From positions 1 through 64,000 of the forward strand of contig CAXXFR010000031.1 of assembly GCA_963667455.2 (NCBI GenBank): a stretch of 64,000 bases of DNA, given 5' to 3'. The notes beneath the pieces were generated by a model. It was not told the origin of the DNA. It saw nothing but the letters and a program-made list of their open reading frames with translations, and made no database searches. Below are positions 53,296-60,946 of the stretch, one piece after another. The first letter of the stretch is position 1, and the number at the start of each line of letters is the position of its first letter. The position numbers and the translations under genes are program-made. Source of the DNA: Bin55 sp963667455 (GTDB lineage Bacteria; Pseudomonadota; Gammaproteobacteria; Pseudomonadales; Azotimanducaceae).

Positions 53296-54339
53296 TTGAG
53301 CGTTCAGAACAAGATCCACTTCGTTACTGACGCCTGGCATCCCCAGGTTAACGGGGTCGTCGTATTGCTTTCGGCTCTCAAGCGTTCGCTTGAGAATCTC
53401 GGCATAGATGTGCAAGTCGCACATCCGGGTATGTTTCCCCGATTGCCCATGCCCGGATATCCAGAGATCAAACTGACCACGACCCCTTGGCGACTCAAAC
53501 GCCATATCGATACCAACGATGTCCAATGGGTACACATCGCAACCGAGGGACCGCTTGGGCTGTCCGCTCGATCGATGTGCATCAAGAAACACATTCCATT
53601 TTCCACCGCCATACACACCAAGTTTCCCGAGTACGCACAGGTGCTAGTTGGTGTCCCAAGAAACTGGGGCTACAACTACTTGCGCTGGTTTCACAGCGCA
53701 GCGAGGTTCACGGTCGTCCAGACTGAGACTCAGCTTCGTGAGCTCGAATCCAAGGGGCTGCAAGATCTACGTGTGGTGGGAGGGGGTGTGGATACTGATC
53801 TTTTCCGACCACAGCCCTTGGCGGAGAGATCGAAGCCTCGTCTGCTCTATGTGGGTCGAGTCAGCAAAGAAAAAAGCATCGATGACTTCTTGAACCTGGA
53901 ATTCGAAGCCGATAAAGTCGTCGTCGGTGATGGACCTGATCGGAGTCGTCTCGAACGCACTTTTCCACACGTTCAGTTCAGGGGATATCGGAAAGGAAAT
54001 GCATTGGTCGAGGAGTACGCACAAGCCGACTGTTTAGTGTTTCCGTCTAGGACGGACACCTTCGGTCTTGTGCTCATCGAGGCGATGGCTTGTGGTACTC
54101 CCGTCGCCTGCTACCCGACAACCGGACCTATCGATGTAGTGCGCGATGGAATCGCCGGATTCTTGAACGAAGACCTAAATCAAGCGACGAAACAAGCCCT
54201 TCGATTGGATCGTTCCTCCGTTCGTCAAGAAGCGTTGCGCTTCTCGTGGGGCAACGTCGCCAATAGATTCGCTGCGCTTCACGGTTTGAATCAAGACCAT
54301 ACTGAGAACGAAGTGTCTGCTAGCTGTAACACAAACTAG
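53296..54339 (+). CDS. GT4-family glycosyltransferase, probably diacylglycerol glycosyltransferase (Agt-like)
   Basis: A 347-residue retaining glycosyltransferase of the GT-B fold. N-terminal VTDAWHPQVNGVVVLL, the middle VVGGGVDTDLFRP and LLYVGRVSKEKSIDDFL, and the donor-binding FGLVLIEAMACGTPVA are typical of the PimB/MgtA/Agt group that glycosylates lipids. A TTG at 53296, 14 bases after the phosphoesterase stop, is the only suitable start. If the partner is PlcP, the two would convert phospholipids into glycolipids such as monoglucosyl diacylglycerol to save phosphate. Cytoplasmic face of the inner membrane is expected. Confidence 0.85.
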   Translation: MSVQNKIHFVTDAWHPQVNGVVVLLSALKRSLENLGIDVQVAHPGMFPRLPMPGYPEIKLTTTPWRLKRHIDTNDVQWVHIATEGPLGLSARSMCIKKHIPFSTAIHTKFPEYAQVLVGVPRNWGYNYLRWFHSAARFTVVQTETQLRELESKGLQDLRVVGGGVDTDLFRPQPLAERSKPRLLYVGRVSKEKSIDDFLNLEFEADKVVVGDGPDRSRLERTFPHVQFRGYRKGNALVEEYAQADCLVFPSRTDTFGLVLIEAMACGTPVACYPTTGPIDVVRDGIAGFLNEDLNQATKQALRLDRSSVRQEALRFSWGNVANRFAALHGLNQDHTENEVSASCNTN

Positions 54340-54413
54340 CCGTCAAGAACTAAGATTAGATACTCAGAGACCAAGCGTTGAGCGATTCCCAACAAGCCAC
54401 AAGGAGTTTGCAC

Positions 54414-56261
54414 GTGTCCACCGAATCACCTCCCAAGTCACCAACGTTTCAAGAAGTAGTCGCTCGATCCATTTCGCGTCGAACTGTAATGGTCGGTTCG
54501 GCGAGCGCTGCGCTATTCGGTCTATTTGGCTGTTCGACGATGACAGATGCGATCCGCAGAATTCGTCAGAATGAGCCTCCCGATCCCAGCGCAAAGTCCG
54601 ACTTGATGGACTTTGAGCCGGTGCTGATCCAAGAGGCATCGTCCGAATCGGGTAGAAGGTGGCCGCTCATATCCAATGACTACCAATTCGATCTCATCTT
54701 GCCTTGGGGCGATCCCATCGATCCAAAGGGACCGAAATTCTCGTGGCCGCCGACAAAAGACCAGCAAGCGATCCAAGTCGGTAGCGGACACGACGGGATG
54801 ACCTTTTTCCCGAGCTCAGAAAATCCCAATGGCAAGGGTGCTCTAGCTCTCAATCACGAGTTCGTATTCGGTCCGACGATTCTCGGAAAGTCGGCACCTG
54901 ACGGGCTCGACGACGTTCGTACTTCGCAGCACGCCCATGGGGTGTCGATCGTGAACTTGGAACGCATCGGGGGGAAGTGGACCAGTGTGGGCGGAGCCAA
55001 CGTGCGAAGGATTCACGTCAACACTCCTGTCGAATTCTCCGGCCCCGCCAAGGATCACGAATTGCTGCAGAATCTCAGCCGCGATGTAGCGAAAGGAACG
55101 CTCAACAATTGCGCCAACGGGCACACCCCGTGGGGCACCTACCTCACATGCGAAGAGAACTGGGCGTACTACTTCGGCAGAACAGGCGATAGCTTCGAAC
55201 CCACTGAAGAACAAAAACGCTACCTACTCTACGGCTTCGGTGCACATGGTTGGCAAATATATGACCCTCGATTCAACCTGCAGTCCGAAAATCACGTGGG
55301 CGAGAGTCGTCGTTTTGGCTGGGTGGTGGAAATCGATCCCCACAACGCTGAGCAAGTGCCTGTCAAGCACACCGCCCTCGGTCGAATGGGACACGAAGGA
55401 GCGACAGTTGTGGTCGGCAAGGATGATCGCGTGGTCGTTTACATGGGCGATGACTCGAAGTTCGAGCACATCTACAAGTACGTCTCCAACCACAGCTATC
55501 AGGCGTATCTGAAGAAAGGCAAGTCGCCACTGGCGGATGGTCGTCTCTACGTGGCCAAGTTCAACGCCGACAACACGGGTGAATGGCTACTTCTCTCGAT
55601 GGAGAATGAGGCACTAGCCAAGAGATTCAAGGACGACGGCGAGATAGCCGTCTACACCCGGATTGCGGCAACGCTCGCGGGAGGCACTCCCATGGACCGT
55701 CCGGAGTGGATCACCGTTGGATCCGATCAGAGCGTCTACTGTTCGCTTACCAACAACGATGACCGGACCATCACGATGCCCGGAAGTCCAGAAGCACCGA
55801 ACATCCATGGACACATCATTCGTTGGAAGGATTCTGAGGAGCACGTTGGTGAACGTTTTGCGTGGGACATCTTCAAGATTGCCAGCGAGTCGCAGAACAC
55901 GGAGACTCTCTGGGATAGCCCGGACGGAATATGGGTAGACCCGGAAGGTCGCCTATTCGTCGAGACTGATGGATCCCAGAAGGACTCGGAAGTCGAAATC
56001 AACAATCAATTGCTGGTAATGGATACGCAAACCGGGCACGTCCGTCGATTGTTTACAGGGGTGAACGGGTGCGAGATTACTGGTCTGACAACCACTCCCG
56101 ACCAAAAGACCATGTTCGTCAATGTTCAACACCCAGGCCTTGGTAACTTTCGTCCAGAGGATCCACGGGCAATCTTTCCAGCGTTGGGATCGGAAACGCG
56201 CGTACCGCGTGACTGTACGGTTGTGATCACACGAAAGGATGGCGGCATCGTCGGCTCGTAG
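54414..56261 (+). CDS. phoX: PhoX-family alkaline phosphatase, Tat-exported
   Basis: A 615-residue enzyme of the PhoX/DUF839 family, Ca2+/Fe-dependent phosphatases that release phosphate from organic esters outside the cytoplasm. The start is fixed by an AAGGAG site at 54401-54406, seven bases before the GTG at 54414. A twin-arginine signal (SISRRTVMVGSASAALFG) ends in a lipobox-like FGCS. Family blocks include GSGHDGMTFFP, LALNHEFV, NCANGHTPWGTYLTCEENW, GRMGHEGATVVV, VYMGDDSKFEHIYKYV and the C-terminal EITGLTTTPDQKTMFVNVQHPG. It lies 74 bases after the glycosyltransferase and overlaps the VanY-like gene by one base. Confidence 0.93.
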   Translation: MSTESPPKSPTFQEVVARSISRRTVMVGSASAALFGLFGCSTMTDAIRRIRQNEPPDPSAKSDLMDFEPVLIQEASSESGRRWPLISNDYQFDLILPWGDPIDPKGPKFSWPPTKDQQAIQVGSGHDGMTFFPSSENPNGKGALALNHEFVFGPTILGKSAPDGLDDVRTSQHAHGVSIVNLERIGGKWTSVGGANVRRIHVNTPVEFSGPAKDHELLQNLSRDVAKGTLNNCANGHTPWGTYLTCEENWAYYFGRTGDSFEPTEEQKRYLLYGFGAHGWQIYDPRFNLQSENHVGESRRFGWVVEIDPHNAEQVPVKHTALGRMGHEGATVVVGKDDRVVVYMGDDSKFEHIYKYVSNHSYQAYLKKGKSPLADGRLYVAKFNADNTGEWLLLSMENEALAKRFKDDGEIAVYTRIAATLAGGTPMDRPEWITVGSDQSVYCSLTNNDDRTITMPGSPEAPNIHGHIIRWKDSEEHVGERFAWDIFKIASESQNTETLWDSPDGIWVDPEGRLFVETDGSQKDSEVEINNQLLVMDTQTGHVRRLFTGVNGCEITGLTTTPDQKTMFVNVQHPGLGNFRPEDPRAIFPALGSETRVPRDCTVVITRKDGGIVGS

Positions 56262-56836
56262 TGAGCGAGTTCTTAGACAGCAACAGCGGCGACTCGACCA
56301 GCCGCTTAAGGCCTCTCGATGAGTCGCTTCAGGCAATCCATCGCGAACTGGGCATTCCGAGCAACTATTCGAGATCGACTCGGTTACATGTTCAGACAAC
56401 TCCCACTGATCTGGTGTCCATCGGACTCGATGTCTTCGGAAGAGACCAAAGACTTCGTGCCAGCGCAGCAAGTGCTTGGCTCAGTCTCCAAGAAGGAGCT
56501 TCAAGCGACAACGTATGCATTCAGCTAGTGTCGGCATTTCGTTCCGTTGACTACCAAGTCGAAGTGATTCAAAGGCTTCTGGCGAAGGGACAGACGATCA
56601 ACGACATACTGACTCGAGTCGCAGCTCCCGGCTTTAGCGAACACCAAAGCGGTTACGCTGTGGATCTGACAACCGAAGGCTACGAGGCTCTGGAAGAGGA
56701 GTTCGAGAAGTCTCCGGCATTTCGCTGGCTGTCCAGTCACGCTGCTCGCTACCGCTTCCACCTCTCCTACCCGCGCTCCAACGAATTCGGAGTCATCTAC
56801 GAGCCCTGGCATTGGTGCTTCCGAGAAGCGGGTTGA
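56261..56836 (+). CDS. VanY-like D-alanyl-D-alanine carboxypeptidase (peptidase M15)
   Basis: A 191-residue zinc peptidase of the M15B type that trims D-Ala from peptidoglycan stem peptides. The core is complete: VSAFRSVDYQ, the zinc ligands in PGFSEHQSGYAVDL and the third ligand in YEPWHWCF. The GTG start at 56261 shares a base with the PhoX stop, so the two are coupled. There is no clear signal peptide with this start, which leaves it unclear whether the protein works in the periplasm or is cytoplasmic (L,D- or D,D-recycling enzyme). Confidence 0.85.
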   Translation: MSEFLDSNSGDSTSRLRPLDESLQAIHRELGIPSNYSRSTRLHVQTTPTDLVSIGLDVFGRDQRLRASAASAWLSLQEGASSDNVCIQLVSAFRSVDYQVEVIQRLLAKGQTINDILTRVAAPGFSEHQSGYAVDLTTEGYEALEEEFEKSPAFRWLSSHAARYRFHLSYPRSNEFGVIYEPWHWCFREAG

Positions 56837-56875
56837 CTCACATTCCGACTTGACTCTGTTGCGTAGGGTCCACAA

Positions 56876-58792
56876 GTGTTCGCATATACGGATCTAGACA
56901 AGGACACACTCATTCGGGACTACTGTAGTCGTGGTCTGGTGGTTCTCGCGCCAGATTCGCTGGGAATTCCCAAGCAAGTCCACAAGCAGATATTCGAATC
57001 GGAAGTGAGCGCTCTGCGTTCTCGATCAAGGATCACGGCAAGTTCCATACCTGAAGTCCTGCAGGTGCTGAATTCTCCCGGAGTGATTGAGGCATGCAAT
57101 GCCATTCTCGGAGAGAACTGGGCAATCGTTCCGTTCACGCATAACACTCCGTTCCTGAGCGGGTCGCACGACCAACATTGGCACAAAGACGACAACGGTC
57201 CCTACAACGGCCGCAAACACCGGCATCACCATGCTGTTCAAGCTGAACTTCTCTACTACCCGCAACAGGTAGGAATGGATATGGGGCCGACTGCGACGGT
57301 TCCCTATTCCCAATATTGGACGTTCAATCACGAAGAGAACCACGACAACTTTGCTGGTGCAGACCATCTCGACTTCAAGTATCAACTCGACGGTATGGAA
57401 CGGATTCCAGTCAACGGACCCAAGTCTCCCTACAAACAGGAAGACATCGTCAATCAACAAACGGACCACGATGTGCGAATGCGCCAATCCGTCGAAGACT
57501 TGAAGTGGCCGTTCAACCAACCTTTCGAGGTCGGACCTCTCGATGCCGGGAGCGTTGTGATCTACTCGCACAATCTTTTGCATCGAGGGAATCATCGACG
57601 GGACCATTGGGAGAAGTGGAGAGACAACCCTCGCTTCATGTGGCGGTTTTGGCTTTATCGAACGACCGAGCCCAGTGGAGAGCTCTCACCAGGTGAGAAC
57701 GGGACCGATTTCGGGGAAGACTCGATGACGAATCTGGATCGTTCCACCGCGGATGAAGATGTAGCTGAAGTCTGGAACTACCACGTCAACTGGATGCATT
57801 CGGGCAGTCGTGCTCATGCGACGGATGCAGATCCCAATCGTTCGCGTGACGAAATCAATCGAGAAATCGGCGAGCTTGCTCGAAGAATGCGTACGAAGAA
57901 CGACCTCAACGAACCTGTACGAATCGGTGCAGCTTACAGGCTAAGTCGATTGGCAACCAATCGCCAAGTTGCCATGGCTCTGGAAATTGCACTTCGAGAC
58001 GACCGAGAAAGCGTTCGGCGAGCTGCGACTTACGGGATCGCGGCGATGGGACCAGTGATCACACCAGTTTCGCTTCATGCAGCAAATTCCGAAGTTCGCT
58101 GGATTCGAAAAGCGGCAGCATTCTGCCTTGGGGAGAGTGGAGAGTTACGGCTGGAAGTTGTCGACGAACTAAAGTCTCTACTGTTAAGCGATTCGTCAGT
58201 CTACGTTCGAAGTGTCGCGGCTTCGGCATTGGGATGCTTCGGACGACGAGCGGTTGTCGATTCGGAAGGCGCCCAGCTCATTCCCCATGTTGCAGAGGCG
58301 TTGTGTCGGAGTCTCGGCCAAGAAGAGAATCGGTTGTCCATGGACCAGGCTCAAGGAAGAAGCATCAAACTCGTCAGACCCACCGACGACTGCGATGTGT
58401 GCGAAGGAATCGGCATCGACTACTCGGTCGCACGGTTTCGACCTGTTCGTTCGGCGGTGCGTGAAAACGCACTATGGTCGCTGGTGATCGTCTGCTCCCA
58501 CGGCCCGGCCGTTCTCGGAAATGCGCTCGCTCCCCTGATCGACTGCTTGACTGAAGTTGCAACGCAAGACGAGAACGTCTTCAGCGCTGGGTTTGCAATG
58601 GACGCTCTAACTCGGTTGGAGCACATGGGTCGAGATTCCGAGCAAGAGCAAGATTCAACGAACAGTTCTTTGATCAATCTCGATGCAATTCTTGATTCGT
58701 CCCCGATATGCACGTCCGAGTCTCTCCTTCGAGGCGGTATGCCCATCGAAAGACTCGTGGGATATCTGGATAGTCGTGGTTTCGAGACTTGA
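56876..58792 (+). CDS. PhyH-type dioxygenase fused to C-terminal HEAT repeats
   Basis: A 638-residue two-part protein. Residues 1-320 form an Fe(II)/2-oxoglutarate oxygenase: H103-K-D105 in QHWHKDDNG, distal H236 in NLLHRGNH and R253 in NPRFMWRFWLYR. A His-rich stretch (KHRHHHA) follows the HxD motif. Residues about 335-610 are HEAT repeats (for example RESVRRAATYGIAAMG, RWIRKAAAFCLGESG, SVYVRSVAASALGCFG), with a CDVCEG segment inside. HEAT repeats usually hold protein partners, so the enzyme may act on a bound protein or be regulated by one. It begins with GTG, 39 bases after the VanY-like gene and on the same strand. Confidence 0.85.
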   Translation: MFAYTDLDKDTLIRDYCSRGLVVLAPDSLGIPKQVHKQIFESEVSALRSRSRITASSIPEVLQVLNSPGVIEACNAILGENWAIVPFTHNTPFLSGSHDQHWHKDDNGPYNGRKHRHHHAVQAELLYYPQQVGMDMGPTATVPYSQYWTFNHEENHDNFAGADHLDFKYQLDGMERIPVNGPKSPYKQEDIVNQQTDHDVRMRQSVEDLKWPFNQPFEVGPLDAGSVVIYSHNLLHRGNHRRDHWEKWRDNPRFMWRFWLYRTTEPSGELSPGENGTDFGEDSMTNLDRSTADEDVAEVWNYHVNWMHSGSRAHATDADPNRSRDEINREIGELARRMRTKNDLNEPVRIGAAYRLSRLATNRQVAMALEIALRDDRESVRRAATYGIAAMGPVITPVSLHAANSEVRWIRKAAAFCLGESGELRLEVVDELKSLLLSDSSVYVRSVAASALGCFGRRAVVDSEGAQLIPHVAEALCRSLGQEENRLSMDQAQGRSIKLVRPTDDCDVCEGIGIDYSVARFRPVRSAVRENALWSLVIVCSHGPAVLGNALAPLIDCLTEVATQDENVFSAGFAMDALTRLEHMGRDSEQEQDSTNSSLINLDAILDSSPICTSESLLRGGMPIERLVGYLDSRGFET

Positions 58793-58825
58793 CCTAAGAC
58801 TGCGAGACCTGAAACTCGACTCGTA

Positions 58826-59518
58826 CTATTCGGCTAAGAACTCGTCTAGAAATCCCTTCAGGTCGGGATAGGTCCATTTGCTCTTCACATCCGCTGATTG
58901 GGCAGCACCTTGCCGACCCTCCGTGCGATCAATCCACACGCAATCCCAATTGAGCTTGGTTGCCGGCTCGATGTCGTGAAAGAGACTCTGGGCAACATGC
59001 AGAACACGTTCACGCTGGCCGAACTGATCTATCGCGGCTTCGAAGACCGCCGGGTTAGGCTTGTAGACTCCCGCATCTTCCGCCGTGATCACATAATTGA
59101 AGTCCGTATCCAACGAATTCCGCGTAATGGCAAACAATTCGTTGTCGGTATTGGAAATGATCGCGATCTTGACCCTTTCTTGGAGTCGATTCAGAGCCTC
59201 CAAGGTGTCTTCGAAAGGCACTGATTTGGCGATGCATTCCTGAAACTGTTTCGACTCAGCTGATCGTGTCGTAAAGCCCAAACGATAGCCATACCTCTCG
59301 AAGACACGATCCAAGACACTTCGATAAGATCCACCTTGGGCTTGCTCCAACGGCTCCCACTCGGCGAAATACTCGAGCACAACATCGTTGTTCATGTTGG
59401 CATCGTGCGACTGCAAGATCGCCTGCAGGGTCTCCACGATCGACGACTCCCAATCCACGAGAGTCCCGTAGCAATCAAAGGAGACGATGTCGTAGTTCTC
59501 GACTCGAGGAGCACTCAT
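58826..59518 (-). CDS. HAD-superfamily hydrolase, haloacid dehalogenase type II
   Basis: A 230-residue HAD enzyme (ATG at 59518, MSAPRVENYDIV). The nucleophile is the first Asp of SFDCYGTLVDW; motif II is IAIISNTDN and motif III/IV lies in DAGVYKPNPAVFEAA and AQSLFHDIEPATKLNWDCVWIDR. This set matches L-2-haloacid dehalogenases and close phosphatases. Its ATG overlaps the stop of the CULT-domain gene (ATGA), so it is translated from the same mRNA. The natural substrate is open. Confidence 0.9.
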   Translation of the reverse strand: MSAPRVENYDIVSFDCYGTLVDWESSIVETLQAILQSHDANMNNDVVLEYFAEWEPLEQAQGGSYRSVLDRVFERYGYRLGFTTRSAESKQFQECIAKSVPFEDTLEALNRLQERVKIAIISNTDNELFAITRNSLDTDFNYVITAEDAGVYKPNPAVFEAAIDQFGQRERVLHVAQSLFHDIEPATKLNWDCVWIDRTEGRQGAAQSADVKSKWTYPDLKGFLDEFLAE

Positions 59519-59913
59519 GGCTGCGAATTTAGGTTCTGTGTTGATATCTTGAGAACCAGAAGCCCAAAGAACTCGTCTCCCGCTTCGAATCGCCACCCCA
59601 GATGGTCGTCGCAATTCCCGCAAGTGGCGAGTTGCCATGTGTGACCCGGAAACCACGTGTCCGCGTGATGCGAACTACCCTTGGCCGCACATCCGAGGGC
59701 GTGTTTGTAGCAGCGAAAGTGATGAACCACGCCATAGGGATTGACAAACTCGTGCTCGCTCGAGCCCAAAATCTCGTATACGTCGGAGGCATCAGCCAAA
59801 ACATGATTACAACGAGTGCATACGACAACTGATTCGGGTCGGTTGGGCAACCAATCCAGCTCTTCTTCGATATTGAAGACTAAGGTGTCTGTGTCTGCGT
59901 CAGCGGTCGGCAT
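59515..59913 (-). CDS. Stand-alone cereblon-type CULT domain protein (thalidomide-binding fold)
   Basis: A 132-residue soluble protein (ATG at 59913; a TTG at 59961 is possible). Residues about 30-120 form a CULT domain, the ligand-binding domain of human cereblon. Zinc cysteines C32, C35, C98 and C101 are present (CTRC, CGNC). The three cage tryptophans W87, W93 and W107 (TWFPGHTW, HLGWRF) have spacings of 6 and 14, the same as W380, W386 and W400 of human CRBN; NPYGVVHHF is also shared. Bacterial CULT proteins bind imides such as cyclised Gln/Asn C-terminal products, uracil-like rings and thalidomide. Coupled to the HAD gene and 153 bases behind the Anbu gene. Natural ligand unknown. Confidence 0.9.
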   Translation of the reverse strand: MPTADADTDTLVFNIEEELDWLPNRPESVVVCTRCNHVLADASDVYEILGSSEHEFVNPYGVVHHFRCYKHALGCAAKGSSHHADTWFPGHTWQLATCGNCDDHLGWRFEAGDEFFGLLVLKISTQNLNSQP

Positions 59914-60066
59914 TGGAACAGAAGCGGCGACAGTCGAATTGGGGAATGCACAATTTACCAAACATCCGCTAGAGACGGAAAATTCTTCACGTTTGGCGTT
60001 TGGGAGCGTTACGTGCTTGAGGGATTGAACTGCAGGTACCGTTCGTCGGGCCAGATCACCCGTCTT

Positions 60067-60843
60067 CTAAGACCTCAGAATCTCTATGTTCGTAGTTGTC
60101 GTTGACGTATTCAATTGATCCAGACCGGGAGCAATTGGAAGAGACTCGAAAGCAACTCGGATGTTCTCTGACCATTTGCGGCGAAGAGTAAGTAAGTATT
60201 CGTCGTCGTCTTCCAGCACGTTGTGCACCAGAGCATTGAAGGAGTCCTTCAAGTACACCAGATACTCAATCGGCGGACCGACCGTAGCATTGCTCTTGAC
60301 GGTGGAGTCCATCGAAACCAGCCCACACATCAGTGCGGTGTGCAAATTGGACTCATCGCCAATAATTCGATCAAGAATGGGCCTGCCGTACTTCACTTCG
60401 CCAATCTGAAGAAATGGCGTCGCCGTGCTGGCATGGACAAAATTACCCTCTGGGTAAATGTGAACGAGATTGGGCTCTTCATCCCGAATCTGGCCACCAA
60501 GAATGAACGATGCCTCTGGATGAAAACTGGATTCGATACGCTTGTTGGCGTGCTTGTTTTGCTCTTGAATTGAAATGTTTCCCACGTACTCAGCGGCTTG
60601 ATCGAGATTCGACATTGTGAACAGATGCGACAACTGTCCTTCCTTGATATCGCGATCGATTTGGGCCACAACCCCCTGTGTGGTTGCTAGATTTCCCGCT
60701 GTGAGCAAGACCAGAAACGTTTGATCGCTGGCAAATGTATGCAACTTGCTGTAGGTGTTGATGTGGTCCGCGCCGGCATTGGTGCGTGAGTCCGATACAA
60801 ACACCATTCCATCCGGAACGGATATGCCCACACAGTAGGTCAT
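60067..60843 (-). CDS. Anbu, proteasome-like Ntn hydrolase
   Basis: A 258-residue homologue of proteasome beta subunits. After removal of Met1, Thr2 would be the N-terminal nucleophile (MTYCVGISVPDGMVFVSDSRTNAG); the LVLLTAGNLATTQ block and HPEASFILGGQ follow as in Anbu. Anbu forms open helical or ring-like assemblies and is usually accompanied by ATP-grasp, alpha-E and transglutaminase-like genes. Those are not adjacent here; instead it follows an ABC exporter by 103 bases and precedes the CULT gene. An acidic C-terminal region (VLEDDDEYLL) is followed by a Thr-rich tail. Confidence 0.92.
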   Translation of the reverse strand: MTYCVGISVPDGMVFVSDSRTNAGADHINTYSKLHTFASDQTFLVLLTAGNLATTQGVVAQIDRDIKEGQLSHLFTMSNLDQAAEYVGNISIQEQNKHANKRIESSFHPEASFILGGQIRDEEPNLVHIYPEGNFVHASTATPFLQIGEVKYGRPILDRIIGDESNLHTALMCGLVSMDSTVKSNATVGPPIEYLVYLKDSFNALVHNVLEDDDEYLLTLRRKWSENIRVAFESLPIAPGLDQLNTSTTTTNIEILRS

Positions 60844-60946
60844 CCAGATCCCACCGGCTTGGAGAGGTCACCATGGGAAGCAGAGCCATCCCTACGGCGC
60901 GAGTCGCCAGACATGCTGTAGACACTCACATCCATTCGAAGCATTC

